Shown: positions 1-6,800, counted from the stretch's first letter. The stretch is DNA of 8,461 nt from Paracoccaceae bacterium (GCA_027069385.1 JALXER010000201.1:10111-18571), one strand, 5' to 3'. The notes: a model not told the origin generated them from the sequence alone. A program made the numbers and translations.

Positions 1-4
1 TGAA

Positions 5-97
5 TGGCGCTTGCGCCAGAGGGGGCATGCCCCCTGCTTGTGCTCGCACAAGCTCTGCCGATAAGGGGGGCCGCTTGCGGCTCCCCGCAGAGGCAGA
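5..97. repeat. Cluster of four adjacent inverted repeats (intergenic)
   Basis: This non-coding stretch lies downstream of the ydcH-like stop. It holds four back-to-back inverted repeats: a 6-bp stem with a TT loop at 5-18; a perfect 14-bp palindrome GGGGGCATGCCCCC at 21-34; a 7-bp stem GCTTGTG/CACAAGC with a CTCG tetraloop at 36-53; and a 10-bp stem at 65-86 (one G-T pair on the plus strand) flanked by outer arms TCTGCC (54-59) and GGCAGA (92-97). On the minus strand the 65-86 stem is followed by TTAT, so it could help end the minus-strand transcript. The plus-strand fold is slightly better because the one imperfect pair becomes G-U. The cluster resembles a REP-like intergenic element, but only one copy is visible, so that is inference. 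Positions 1-3 read TGA, which could end an upstream plus-strand gene, but this cannot be tested here. Confidence 0.6.
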
Positions 98-119
98 CGG
101 CCCGGCGGGGACGCGGCGG

Positions 120-290
120 TTACAGTTGCGCGCGCACTTTTTCCATTTCTTCCTTGATCCGCAGTTTCTCTTTCTTCATCTCGGCGATGGCCAGGTCATC
201 CGTACCCGGGCTGCGTTGGTCTGCTTCGACCTGCATCGACAATGCGTTATGTTTCTTTTGCAGTTCTTCGAGATGAGCGTTAAGATTCAT
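120..290 (-). CDS. YdcH/DUF465 family small coiled-coil protein
   Basis: A 56-residue protein, beginning MNLNAHLEELQKKH and ending MEKVRAQL. It matches the length and pattern of the YdcH/DUF465 family: two short, highly charged amphipathic helices rich in Glu and Lys (about residues 3-24 and 31-55), joined by a turn at SPGTDD (residues 27-32), which suggests a helical hairpin or coiled coil. There are no signal, membrane or catalytic motifs. The molecular role of the family is not established. The ATG is preceded by a good Shine-Dalgarno sequence (GGAGG, six bases before the start). The gene lies 90 bases downstream of the methyltransferase gene on the same strand, so it may be read from that transcript or from its own weak promoter in the AT-rich gap. 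It is followed by the inverted-repeat cluster. Confidence is high that it is a real gene of this family; its function is unknown. Confidence 0.88.
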   Translation of the reverse strand: MNLNAHLEELQKKHNALSMQVEADQRSPGTDDLAIAEMKKEKLRIKEEMEKVRAQL

Positions 291-380
291 CCTGTGCCTC
301 CGTTTTTTGGTTTCTACCTAACACTAAATAGTTGATCACATTTTTTTCAACCTGTCATCCGGTCTTATCGACATTTTTGC
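291..380 (-). promoter_or_regulatory. AT-rich gap upstream of ydcH-like gene, possible weak promoter/operator
   Basis: This 90-base gap is clearly more AT-rich than the flanking genes. It contains an inverted repeat GTTGA/TCAAC (331-335 and 347-351) around a T-run. On the minus strand a TTGAAA (345-350) lies 14 bases before TATTTA (325-330). That spacing is too short for a standard sigma-70 promoter, so the assignment is weak. No convincing terminator for the methyltransferase gene is visible here, which leaves read-through into the small gene possible. Confidence 0.2.
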
Positions 381-1151
381 TTAAATCCGTTCAAGTATCG
401 GCAATGGCCCGCCCGCGCGCAGCACCTGACGCGCGATTTCGCTGTAATCGCTTTGCCCCTGAACATGCGCCTCGCCGTGATGGATCACCAGTGGCGCAAG
501 CAGGGTCAGCGGGGCTTTGGCGCCTTTTTGCGCCAGAATGATAACCCGTTTGGCCGGGCGACCGGTGCGGCTGCTCAGCGGCAGCACATGGATATTACCG
601 GCTTTTTGGTCCAGCGGGGCCAGCAGGTCAGGCAACCGCTCGGCAAGATGGATGATGCTTAGCCAGCCACCGGCGCGCAACCGGCGCAGCCCGGCATGGA
701 TCCAGCCCTCCAGCCCCAGTTGCTCGACATGCGCGGTCTGGCGGCCCTTGTCGTGCGGAGGCGTAACGCTCGTATCGCGAAAAAACGGCGGGTTCATCAA
801 CACATGGTCAAAACTGCGCGATTTGATCGCATCGGGCGGTGCGGCCAAATCGCCGGTCAGCACTTGCACCGACAGCCGGTTGCGCGCCATGTTCTGCCTT
901 GCAAGATCGGCGTAATCGGGTTGCAGTTCCAGCGCCGCCGCATCCAGCCCCGATACGCGCGCACAAAGACAGCCAATTGCAACCCCTGCTCCACAACCCA
1001 GTTCCAGCACCGACTGGCCGGATTTGGCCGGTACGCCCGCGGCCAGAAACACCGGATCGGTGGCGGCGCGATACCCGTCAACCGGTTGATATATATTCAG
1101 CTTTCCGTCCAGAAACCGGTCGTCGCTAAGCTGGTCGGGCGCAAACCCCAC
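381..1151 (-). CDS. trmN6: TrmN6-like tRNA1(Val) (adenine37-N6)-methyltransferase
   Basis: A class I SAM-dependent methyltransferase of about 256 residues. Visible motifs, numbered from the chosen start, are the family N-terminal stretch with GYRAATDPVFLAA (26-38), the SAM-binding motif I ELGCGAG (50-56), an acidic residue E75 after the second strand, and the adenine-N6 motif NPPF (120-123). The NPPF motif with this N-terminal block is typical of the TrmN6/YfiC group, which methylates N6 of A37 in tRNA1(Val) in E. coli; this substrate is inferred for the present protein. I place the start at the GTG at 1151-1149, one base after the upstream gene's TAG. It has a G-rich stretch (GGGGG, 1158-1162) a few bases before it, and homologous N-termini begin near this point. 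A longer frame with ATG at 1208 would add 19 residues inside the DUF2007 gene and looks less likely. The two genes are probably translationally coupled. Confidence 0.85.
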   Translation of the reverse strand: MGFAPDQLSDDRFLDGKLNIYQPVDGYRAATDPVFLAAGVPAKSGQSVLELGCGAGVAIGCLCARVSGLDAAALELQPDYADLARQNMARNRLSVQVLTGDLAAPPDAIKSRSFDHVLMNPPFFRDTSVTPPHDKGRQTAHVEQLGLEGWIHAGLRRLRAGGWLSIIHLAERLPDLLAPLDQKAGNIHVLPLSSRTGRPAKRVIILAQKGAKAPLTLLAPLVIHHGEAHVQGQSDYSEIARQVLRAGGPLPILERI

Positions 1152-1152
1152 C

Positions 1153-1368
1153 CTAGACCCCCGGGTCAATATCGTTATCGCGCAACACCGCGCGGGCCAT
1201 GAACGCATCTTCGTCGGCCACCATCATCCGGCGCGGAAACAACCCGATAGAGCCTTCCAGAATGGACATATTCTGGTCCAGCACAAAAAAGGCGATCCCC
1301 TCTCCTTTCAGCATGGCGCTGGCAAAGGCGATGTCGGTGGGGTTGGTGCTGCGTAATATCTCTTTCAT
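1153..1368 (-). CDS. DUF2007 domain protein (putative signal-transducing protein)
   Basis: A 71-residue protein starting MKEILRSTNP. It carries the DUF2007 signature: an N-terminal strand, a helix ending in a short glycine-containing turn (KGEGIAFFVLD, 21-31), the conserved block DQNMSILEGSIG (31-42), then PRR (45-47) and a hydrophobic strand. This is a compact ferredoxin-like fold often labelled a putative signal-transducing protein; no biochemical function is established. The C-terminus is acidic (ADEDAFMARAVLRDNDID). The ATG has only a weak ribosome-binding site (TGGCGA), but the family N-terminus fits well. The gene diverges from the polyprenyl synthase gene across a 64-base gap. Its TAG is one base from the GTG of the methyltransferase, so the pair very likely forms an operon. 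Family call is confident, function is not. Confidence 0.85.
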   Translation of the reverse strand: MKEILRSTNPTDIAFASAMLKGEGIAFFVLDQNMSILEGSIGLFPRRMMVADEDAFMARAVLRDNDIDPGV

Positions 1369-1432
1369 TTCGCCAGAATATCGGGCAGGTAGGGCTTCGT
1401 CGAGGGTGATTGTTAAATCGAGGATAACAAAA
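1369..1432. promoter_or_regulatory. Divergent intergenic spacer between DUF2007 and ispB
   Basis: These 64 bases must hold translation signals for both divergent genes. On the plus strand, CGAGGA (1419-1424) followed by eight bases before GTG (1433) is a good ribosome-binding site and decides the ispB start. No pair of -35 and -10 boxes with normal spacing stands out on either strand. The ispB promoter may therefore lie inside the DUF2007 coding region, and the DUF2007 promoter inside ispB. Confidence 0.4.
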
Positions 1433-2419
1433 GTGGCACAAGGACCGTTTGAACGACTGCAAACCATGCTGGCCGAGGATATGGCCGCGGTGAACCACCT
1501 GATTGCAACGCGCATGGCATCCAGGCACGCGCCGCGCATCCCCGAGGTCACCGCCCATCTGGTCGAGGCCGGCGGCAAACGCCTGCGCCCGATGCTGACC
1601 CTGGCGGCGGCCAACCTGTTTGGCTATGGCGGCACCGATCACCACCTGATCGCCGCAACCGTAGAGTTTATCCACACCGCCACCCTGCTGCATGACGACG
1701 TGGTCGATGAAAGCGACCAGCGGCGCGGGCGGCCCACGGCAAACCTGCTATGGGACAACAAGTCCAGCGTGCTGGTTGGCGATTACCTATTTTCGCGCTC
1801 GTTTCAATTGATGGTTGAAACCGGCAATCTGCGGGTGCTCGATATTCTGGCCAATGCCTCGGCAGTGATAGCCGAGGGCGAGGTGCTGCAACTGAGCGCC
1901 GCGCAGGATCTGGCCACGACGCAGGCGGTGTATCTTCAGGTTATTCGCGGCAAAACCGCGGCGCTGTTTTCGGCTGCATGCGAGGTGGGCGGCGTGATTG
2001 CCGGGGCCTCGGACGTGCAGACCAACGCCCTGTTTGCCTATGGCGACGCGCTTGGGGTTGCCTTTCAGATCGTTGACGATCTGCTGGATTACGGTGGGGC
2101 CAGTGCCAGCCTTGGCAAAAATACCGGCGATGATTTTCGCGAACGCAAGCTGACGCTGCCGGTTATTCTGGCGGTGGAAAAGGCAAACGCGCCCGAGCGG
2201 AAGTTCTGGGAAAGGGTGATCGAGAAGGGCGAACAGGCCGAGGGTGATCTGGAACGCGCCATGCAGATTATGGCCACGCATGACACCCTGACCCAGACCC
2301 GCAAACAGGCGCTGGCATGGGTGGCGCAGGCCAAGGCAGCGCTGGACCCCTTGCCCGATAACGACCTGAAAACCGCGCTGGCCGATATTGCCGATTTCGT
2401 GGTTTCCCGCGTGGTTTAA
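1433..2419 (+). CDS. ispB: Long-chain polyprenyl (octaprenyl/decaprenyl) diphosphate synthase
   Basis: Trans-prenyltransferase of 328 residues, the usual length. It adds IPP units to an allylic diphosphate to make the C40-C50 side chain of ubiquinone. Visible motifs are GGKR (47-50), binding IPP; the first aspartate-rich motif DDVVD (88-92), followed by DQRRGRPTAN; GKTAALF (173-179); and the second aspartate-rich motif DDLLD (215-219), followed by GKNTGDDFRERKLTLP. The residues four and five places before the first motif are Thr and Ala, not aromatic, which fits a long-chain product. Alphaproteobacteria of this group use ubiquinone-10, so the product may be decaprenyl diphosphate; chain length cannot be read with certainty. 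The GTG at 1433 is chosen because of the ribosome-binding site at 1419-1424 and because further upstream extension would run antisense through the neighbouring gene. The TAA interlocks with the ispE stop of the opposite strand. Confidence 0.95.
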   Translation: MAQGPFERLQTMLAEDMAAVNHLIATRMASRHAPRIPEVTAHLVEAGGKRLRPMLTLAAANLFGYGGTDHHLIAATVEFIHTATLLHDDVVDESDQRRGRPTANLLWDNKSSVLVGDYLFSRSFQLMVETGNLRVLDILANASAVIAEGEVLQLSAAQDLATTQAVYLQVIRGKTAALFSAACEVGGVIAGASDVQTNALFAYGDALGVAFQIVDDLLDYGGASASLGKNTGDDFRERKLTLPVILAVEKANAPERKFWERVIEKGEQAEGDLERAMQIMATHDTLTQTRKQALAWVAQAKAALDPLPDNDLKTALADIADFVVSRVV

Positions 2420-3228
2420 AGCATCGCCGCGCGTAGCCACCAATCCGGCCTTGCCAGCGATTGCGCGGCGCGTTTGGCGCTGTCCAGATCATCAAACAGG
2501 CCAAAACAGGTGCTGCCGGAACCGGACATGCGGGCCAGCCTGCATGCGGGGATTGCCTGTAAGGCGTTGATGACCCGCGATATTTCCGGAACCAGCCTTT
2601 CAGCCGCCTCTTGCATATCATTACGCTGCGCATCCAGATAGGCGATAAATGTATCCGCATCGGCCCCTTGGGGAACCGGTGTCATTTGTGCATTTTCCAC
2701 CCGTTCCAGCCCGGCAAACACCGCCCGGGTTTCCAACGCTACACCGGGGTTGATCAACAGGATGGCCAGTGGCGGCAATGGCGGCACCGGTTCCAGCACC
2801 TTGCCAATTCCGCGCATCCGCACCGGTTCGGATGCAAGGCAAACCGGCACATCCGCGCCCAGCGCTGCCACCTGTTGGGGCTTTGGCGGGGCCGAGCCAC
2901 TGGCCCGCGCCGCCAGACGCAACATCGCCGCCGCATCGGCTGAACCTCCGCCGATTCCGGCCGCGACCGGCAGGTTTTTGGTCAGGTGGGCCGCCCCGCT
3001 TGCCCCGCCGGCGGCCATCGCATCCAGCACCAGATTATTCTGCACCCCCAACCCCGCCGCAAACGGACCGTCAATGGTCAGGCAGCGTTCCGGCCCGGGC
3101 GCAAAGCGCAGCTCATCGGCGATATCGGGAAACACCACCAATGAATCGAGCCGGTGAAAGCCGTCGGCACGGCGACCGGTTATGTGCAGACAAAGGTTAA
3201 CCTTGGCGCGGGCGCGCTCAGTCAGCAT
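2416..3228 (-). CDS. ispE: 4-diphosphocytidyl-2-C-methyl-D-erythritol kinase
   Basis: GHMP-superfamily kinase of 270 residues that phosphorylates the 2-hydroxyl of CDP-methylerythritol with ATP in the MEP pathway to IPP and DMAPP. Visible features are ARAKVNL with Lys9 near the N-terminus (the conserved active-site lysine); DGFHRLDSLV (22-31), which matches the family GYH block; the ATP-binding glycine-rich loop PVAAGIGGGSADAAA (87-101); GADVPVCL with Asp126 (124-131), the proposed catalytic base; and the C-terminal GHMP motif ARMSGSGSTCFGLF (232-245). All key residues are present, so it should be active. The ATG overlaps the end of the upstream TPR gene by 11 bases and has only a weak ribosome-binding site, which suggests translational coupling. 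Its TAA overlaps that of the convergent ispB by four bases, leaving no room for a terminator between the two. Confidence 0.95.
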   Translation of the reverse strand: MLTERARAKVNLCLHITGRRADGFHRLDSLVVFPDIADELRFAPGPERCLTIDGPFAAGLGVQNNLVLDAMAAGGASGAAHLTKNLPVAAGIGGGSADAAAMLRLAARASGSAPPKPQQVAALGADVPVCLASEPVRMRGIGKVLEPVPPLPPLAILLINPGVALETRAVFAGLERVENAQMTPVPQGADADTFIAYLDAQRNDMQEAAERLVPEISRVINALQAIPACRLARMSGSGSTCFGLFDDLDSAKRAAQSLARPDWWLRAAML

Positions 3229-4909
3229 TTTCGTTCAGTTCCTGCGCCAGCACCTCGGTCAGGCCAATGTCGAGCTTTTGGCGGATGCGGGCCAGATCCT
3301 CCGGATCGGGATCAAAGGAAATGGCGCGGTTCCACTGGAAACGGGCCTCGCGCTCGCGCCCGACCATCCACAGGGCATCACCCAGATGATCGTTCAGAAT
3401 CGGGTCGACCGGCAGCAGTTCAACCGCATGTTCCAATACCCGCACCGCGTCGTCATAGCGCCCCAGACGGTAATACACCCAGCCCAGTGAATCGACGATT
3501 GCACCGCTGTCGGGGCGGGCCTGCGCGGCGGTTTCGATCATCTGCAAGGCCTCGTCCAGATTTTCGCGCCGCTCCACCAGCGAATAACCTAAATAGTTCA
3601 GCACATCGGGCTGGTCGGGTTCCAGTTCCAGCGCGCGGCGGAAATCGGCTTCGGCCGAGGGCCAGTCGGATTGCGCATTGGCGATAATGGCACGGGCATA
3701 ATGCAGCCGCCACGCGGCCGGAATCACGGGTTCGGGCAGCAGGTCGATGGCGCGGGTATAGGCGCGGCTTGCATCGCCCAACTGGTTATCCATGCGCAGC
3801 ATTTCACCAAGGCTTTGCCACAGCGACGGGTTGTCGGGGTATTCTTCGGTTAAGGCCTTGATCACCTCGATGGCCTCGGGTATTCGCCCGTCACCGCGCA
3901 GCACATTGGCCTGACCAACGCGGGCGCTAAGCGAAAACGGGCTGGAACTGTTAACGGATTCATAGGCTTGCACGGCCAGATCGGTTTGAAATTCATCCGC
4001 CAGCACATCGCCAATCAGCAACAACGCCTCGTCATAATCCGGCTGGGAAAACTGTGCCAGACGGCCAAAATACAGCGCCAGCCGCGAGGAGCCATCCCCC
4101 TGCAACGCATCCGCCAACACCATAAAGGCCTCGGCAATGCCTTCATTGGGGGCCTGCACCCGATCAAACGGCACCGGCGCACCGGCCTGCAGGCGCTTGC
4201 GCAGATTCGCGCTTTCGAGGTCGGAAAAACTGCCGCCCGGACCGGTGGTCATCAGTTCCAGCGCCCGATCGCGCTGGTCCAGTTGCACCAGTATTTGCGC
4301 ATGGGCAAGGATGCTGCCCCGATTGACATAGGACGATTGCGCCGTATCCGCAAAGATCGCATCCGCCGAGGCAAAATCCCCCGCATAAGCCAGCGCCAGC
4401 GCCTTTTGATAGCGGGTAAAAGCGTTGATCGCGTCGTTCTGGTCAACCGCATCGAAATGGGCAATTCCGGCGGCGAAATCACCTGCGCCGATATAGGCCC
4501 AGCCGGTCACCAGCGCCAAAACCAGCGGGTTGAGGTTGAAATCCGGTTCGTTCAGCAGTTCCAGCACCCTGGGGTAATCTTCATCAGCAACCGCCGCCGC
4601 AATCAGCAACGATTGCGCGTATTGGTCATGAAACCCCGCCGCCGACATGCGCCGCGCGATGGCTGCCGCCTGCTCCAGATTGCCCGATGCCACATAGGAA
4701 ACCAGCGCCCCTTGCATGATAAACCCGTTATCCGGATCCTGCGCCAGCGCCTGCGCGTAATAATAGCCCGCGGCAACATAATCATTGGCGATATTGGCCG
4801 ATTTGGCCGCCAGAAACGCACCGGCAAAGCCCTCGGCCTGCGCGGCGCCCGAAAGGCTTAGCGCCAGCAGCGCGGCGGAAAGGGTCTTTTTAGTCAGTGA
4901 ACCAAACAA
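3218..4909 (-). CDS. Exported tetratricopeptide repeat protein
   Basis: A protein of about 563 residues. From the chosen TTG start, the N-terminus is a good Sec signal peptide: positive Lys-Lys, a hydrophobic run (LSAALLALSLS), then GAAQA before EGF. The mature protein should be periplasmic or surface-associated. The rest is helical repeats. The clearest TPR units fill the last 204 residues, for example ASRAYTRAIDLLPE, AEADFRRALELEPDQPDVLNYLGY and YDDAVRVLEHAVELLPVDP; the repeats before them are more diverged. TPR domains are protein-protein scaffolds; the partner is unknown and no enzyme motif is seen. Start choice: TTG at 4909 has GGAG (4917-4920) seven bases upstream. An ATG at 4963 would give 581 residues with 18 extra residues before the signal peptide, has no ribosome-binding site and lies inside a hairpin. 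The gene sits between ETF-QO and ispE on the same strand. Confidence 0.85.
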   Translation of the reverse strand: MFGSLTKKTLSAALLALSLSGAAQAEGFAGAFLAAKSANIANDYVAAGYYYAQALAQDPDNGFIMQGALVSYVASGNLEQAAAIARRMSAAGFHDQYAQSLLIAAAVADEDYPRVLELLNEPDFNLNPLVLALVTGWAYIGAGDFAAGIAHFDAVDQNDAINAFTRYQKALALAYAGDFASADAIFADTAQSSYVNRGSILAHAQILVQLDQRDRALELMTTGPGGSFSDLESANLRKRLQAGAPVPFDRVQAPNEGIAEAFMVLADALQGDGSSRLALYFGRLAQFSQPDYDEALLLIGDVLADEFQTDLAVQAYESVNSSSPFSLSARVGQANVLRGDGRIPEAIEVIKALTEEYPDNPSLWQSLGEMLRMDNQLGDASRAYTRAIDLLPEPVIPAAWRLHYARAIIANAQSDWPSAEADFRRALELEPDQPDVLNYLGYSLVERRENLDEALQMIETAAQARPDSGAIVDSLGWVYYRLGRYDDAVRVLEHAVELLPVDPILNDHLGDALWMVGREREARFQWNRAISFDPDPEDLARIRQKLDIGLTEVLAQELNENAD

Positions 4910-4916
4910 AGGGATG

Positions 4917-4920
4917 CTCC
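4917..4920 (-). promoter_or_regulatory. Ribosome-binding site supporting the TTG start of the TPR gene
   Basis: On the minus strand this reads GGAG, seven bases before TTG at 4909-4907. The start it supports puts the signal peptide at the very N-terminus, whereas the upstream ATG at 4963 has no comparable site. Confidence 0.5.
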
Positions 4921-4952
4921 GAAAAATGGGTGTTTCGCCAGAGGTTACGCAA

Positions 4953-4983
4953 CCGCGCGCCATGATGCAATCACATCGCGCGG
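4953..4983. repeat. Inverted repeat between ETF-QO and the TPR gene
   Basis: Perfect 7-bp arms CCGCGCG (4953-4959) and CGCGCGG (4977-4983) enclose a 17-base loop that has a small inner GATG/CATC stem. It lies about 20 bases past the ETF-QO stop. No T-run follows on the minus strand, so it is not a classical terminator; it could be a processing or partial termination site. The potential ATG of the TPR gene at 4961-4963 falls within it. Confidence 0.45.
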
Positions 4984-5002
4984 GGTTTTGCCTGACAATA
5001 GA

Positions 5003-6658
5003 TCACATATTGGGGTAATTCGGCCCGTCGCCCCCTTGCGGCACCGTCCAGGTGATGTTCTGGCACGGGTCCTTGATATCGCAGGTCTTGCAATGCACGC
5101 AGTTCTGCGCGTTGATCTGAAAGCGCGGGTTGGAGCCGTCATCGTCGCGGATAATCTCGTAAACCCCCGCCGGACAATAGCGCTGCGCCGGCTCGTCAAA
5201 TTCGGGCAGACAGCGCGCAATAGGCAGGTCCGGATCGGCCAGTTTCAGGTGGCAGGGGGCATCCTCGGCGTGGTTGGTGGCGGAAAAGCTGACATTGGTC
5301 AGCCGGTCAAAGCTAAGCACACCGTCGGGGCGGGGATAGTCGATCATCGCGTAATCTTTGGCCTTTCCGGTCGAAGCCGCGTCGGTTTTCCCGTGTTTCA
5401 GCGTGCCAAACGGGTTGAATTTGAACAGATTCGCCACCCACATATCCAGCCCGCCAAGGGTTAGCCCGCCCAGCGGCCCGAATTTGGAATTGAGCGGCGC
5501 GACGTTGCGCACCGGTTTCAAATCTTTGCCCACCGGCCCGTTGCGCAGCTCGGCATCGTAATCCGTCAGGGTGTCGCCGCTTCGCCCTGCCTTGATCGCT
5601 TGGTGGGCCGATTGCGCCGCCGCAATCCCCGACCACATGGCGTTGTGGTTGCCCTTGATGCGCGGCAGGTTGACCAATCCGGCCGAACAGCCCAGCAAAG
5701 CCCCGCCGGCAAAGGCCGATTGCGGGATCGACTGATAGCCACCCTTGGTCACCACCCGCGCGCCATAAGCCACCCGTTTGCCGCCCTCCAGCACCTCGGA
5801 GACCATCGGATGATGTTTCCAGCGCTGGAATTCCTGATAGGGCGACAGGTGCGGGTTCTTATAGTTCAGGTCAACAATATAGCCCACATAAACCTGATTG
5901 TTTTCAAGATGATACATGAACGACCCGCCGCCGTTCTTCCAGCCCAGCGGCCAGCCCATCGTGTGGGTCACCTGCCCCTCGCGGTGGTTTTCGGGCTTGA
6001 TATCCCAGATTTCCTTGATCCCCAGCCCGAACTTGGGCACGTCGCTTTTGGCATCCAGCCCGTAATTGGCAATCACCTGTTTGGACAGCGAGCCACGCGC
6101 GCCCTCGGACAAGAATACATACTTGCCATAAAGGATCATGCCCGGTTCATAGGCCGGCCCCGGCGTGCCGTCGGCACCCAGCCCGAATTCACCGGCAACC
6201 ACGCCGCGCAGCTCGCCATTGTCACCGTAAACCAGTTCGGAACAGGCCATGCCCGGAAAGATTTCAACCCCCAGCGCTTCGGCCTGTTCGGCCATCCAGC
6301 GGCACACATTGGCCATCGATACGATGTATTTGCCATGATTGTTCATTAATGGCGGCATCAGGAAATTGGGAATGCGAATCCCGCCCGCCTGCCCCAGAAT
6401 CAAAAACCTGTCCTGCGTGACCTTGGTTTTGATCGGCGCGCCGCGTTCCGCCCAATCGGGGATCAGCGCATCCAGTCCGGCCACGTCCAGCACCGCGCCC
6501 GACAGGATATGCGCACCCACCTCTGAACCTTTTTCCAGCACCACCACATTCAGGTCCGCATCAAGCTGCTTTAGCCGGATCGCCGCCGACAGGCCCGCCG
6601 GCCCCGCCCCCACGATCACAACATCGTATTCCATCGATTCGCGTTCAATGTCAGACAT
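5003..6658 (-). CDS. etfD: Electron transfer flavoprotein-ubiquinone oxidoreductase
   Basis: FAD and 4Fe-4S protein of 551 residues that takes electrons from reduced ETF (from acyl-CoA and amino-acid dehydrogenases) and passes them to ubiquinone at the inner membrane. Visible features are the N-terminal Rossmann motif GAGPAG (17-22) with LEKGSEVGAHILSGAV after it; KFGLGIKEIW; GYQSIPQSAFAGGALLGCSAG near the second FAD region; NHAEDAPCHLKL; and a C-terminal ferredoxin-like domain. Cys495 (in CPAGVYE), Cys520, Cys523 and Cys526 (CVHCKTC) have the spacing of the four cluster ligands known in mammalian ETF-QO (25, 3, 3). The length is normal and nothing is missing. The ATG at 6658 has a strong AAGGAG five bases upstream. 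The frame stays open 27 codons further upstream, but that part is the leader with the tandem repeat. The electron-donor genes etfA and etfB are not in the window. Confidence 0.97.
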   Translation of the reverse strand: MSDIERESMEYDVVIVGAGPAGLSAAIRLKQLDADLNVVVLEKGSEVGAHILSGAVLDVAGLDALIPDWAERGAPIKTKVTQDRFLILGQAGGIRIPNFLMPPLMNNHGKYIVSMANVCRWMAEQAEALGVEIFPGMACSELVYGDNGELRGVVAGEFGLGADGTPGPAYEPGMILYGKYVFLSEGARGSLSKQVIANYGLDAKSDVPKFGLGIKEIWDIKPENHREGQVTHTMGWPLGWKNGGGSFMYHLENNQVYVGYIVDLNYKNPHLSPYQEFQRWKHHPMVSEVLEGGKRVAYGARVVTKGGYQSIPQSAFAGGALLGCSAGLVNLPRIKGNHNAMWSGIAAAQSAHQAIKAGRSGDTLTDYDAELRNGPVGKDLKPVRNVAPLNSKFGPLGGLTLGGLDMWVANLFKFNPFGTLKHGKTDAASTGKAKDYAMIDYPRPDGVLSFDRLTNVSFSATNHAEDAPCHLKLADPDLPIARCLPEFDEPAQRYCPAGVYEIIRDDDGSNPRFQINAQNCVHCKTCDIKDPCQNITWTVPQGGDGPNYPNM

Positions 6659-6673
6659 GATATCTCCTTGGCA

Positions 6674-6709
6674 TTTGTGCTTTCCTGATCTTTTGTGCTT
6701 TCCTGATCT
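6674..6709 (-). repeat. Perfect 18-bp tandem duplication in the ETF-QO leader
   Basis: Positions 6674-6691 and 6692-6709 are identical (plus strand TTTGTGCTTTCCTGATCT), giving exactly two copies with no spacer. On the minus strand each copy contains AGGAAAG, resembling a Shine-Dalgarno core. The repeat ends about 16 bases before the ETF-QO start, and only a short stretch containing the true AAGGAG lies between. It falls within the predicted 5' untranslated region. Confidence 0.9.
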
Positions 6710-6734
6710 ATCGCAGTCAAAGCCCGCGCGGTCA

Positions 6735-6763
6735 ATCAAAACAGCGCCCTGTCATTGCGTCAA
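6735..6763 (-). promoter_or_regulatory. Predicted sigma-70-type promoter for ETF-QO
   Basis: On the minus strand TTGACG (6758-6763) is followed after exactly 17 bases by TTTGAT (6735-6740), matching the -35 consensus at five of six and the -10 at four of six positions. It would give a leader of roughly 70 bases that includes the tandem repeat. A second, weaker candidate in the same direction starts at the TTGACC just downstream, with GATAGA 17 bases later. This is a consensus reading only. Confidence 0.45.
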
Positions 6764-6800
6764 TTCGCTGCCTGAATAGGCCAAATCGGCGGGTTCAAGC

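Noticed and set aside
1199..1432. In-frame upstream extension of the ispB frame to an ATG at 1199
   Set aside because: It would add 78 residues running antisense through nearly all of the DUF2007 gene, has no family similarity, and the GTG at 1433 has a good ribosome-binding site.
1787..2443. Minus-strand open frame (218 codons) opposite ispB
   Set aside because: Antisense shadow of ispB with no family features; it also overlaps the end of ispE in a different frame.
3968..4861. Long plus-strand open frame (297 codons) opposite the TPR gene
   Set aside because: It is the antisense shadow of a high-GC coding region; its composition (rich in Arg, Gln, His, Ile) and lack of motifs are typical of such shadows.
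5600..6349. Long plus-strand open frame (249 codons) opposite ETF-QO
   Set aside because: It lies fully inside the well-supported ETF-QO gene on the other strand, has no recognisable motif, and reads like an antisense artefact.
6674..6709. CRISPR-like or iteron interpretation of the 18-bp repeat
   Set aside because: There are only two copies with no spacers, no replication genes and no cas genes nearby.
6659..6739. N-terminal extension of ETF-QO carrying a repeated RSGKHK
   Set aside because: The extension would start at a TTG inside the predicted -10 region; the ATG at 6658 has a strong ribosome-binding site and gives the expected N-terminus. The repeated peptide is just the translated 18-bp leader repeat.
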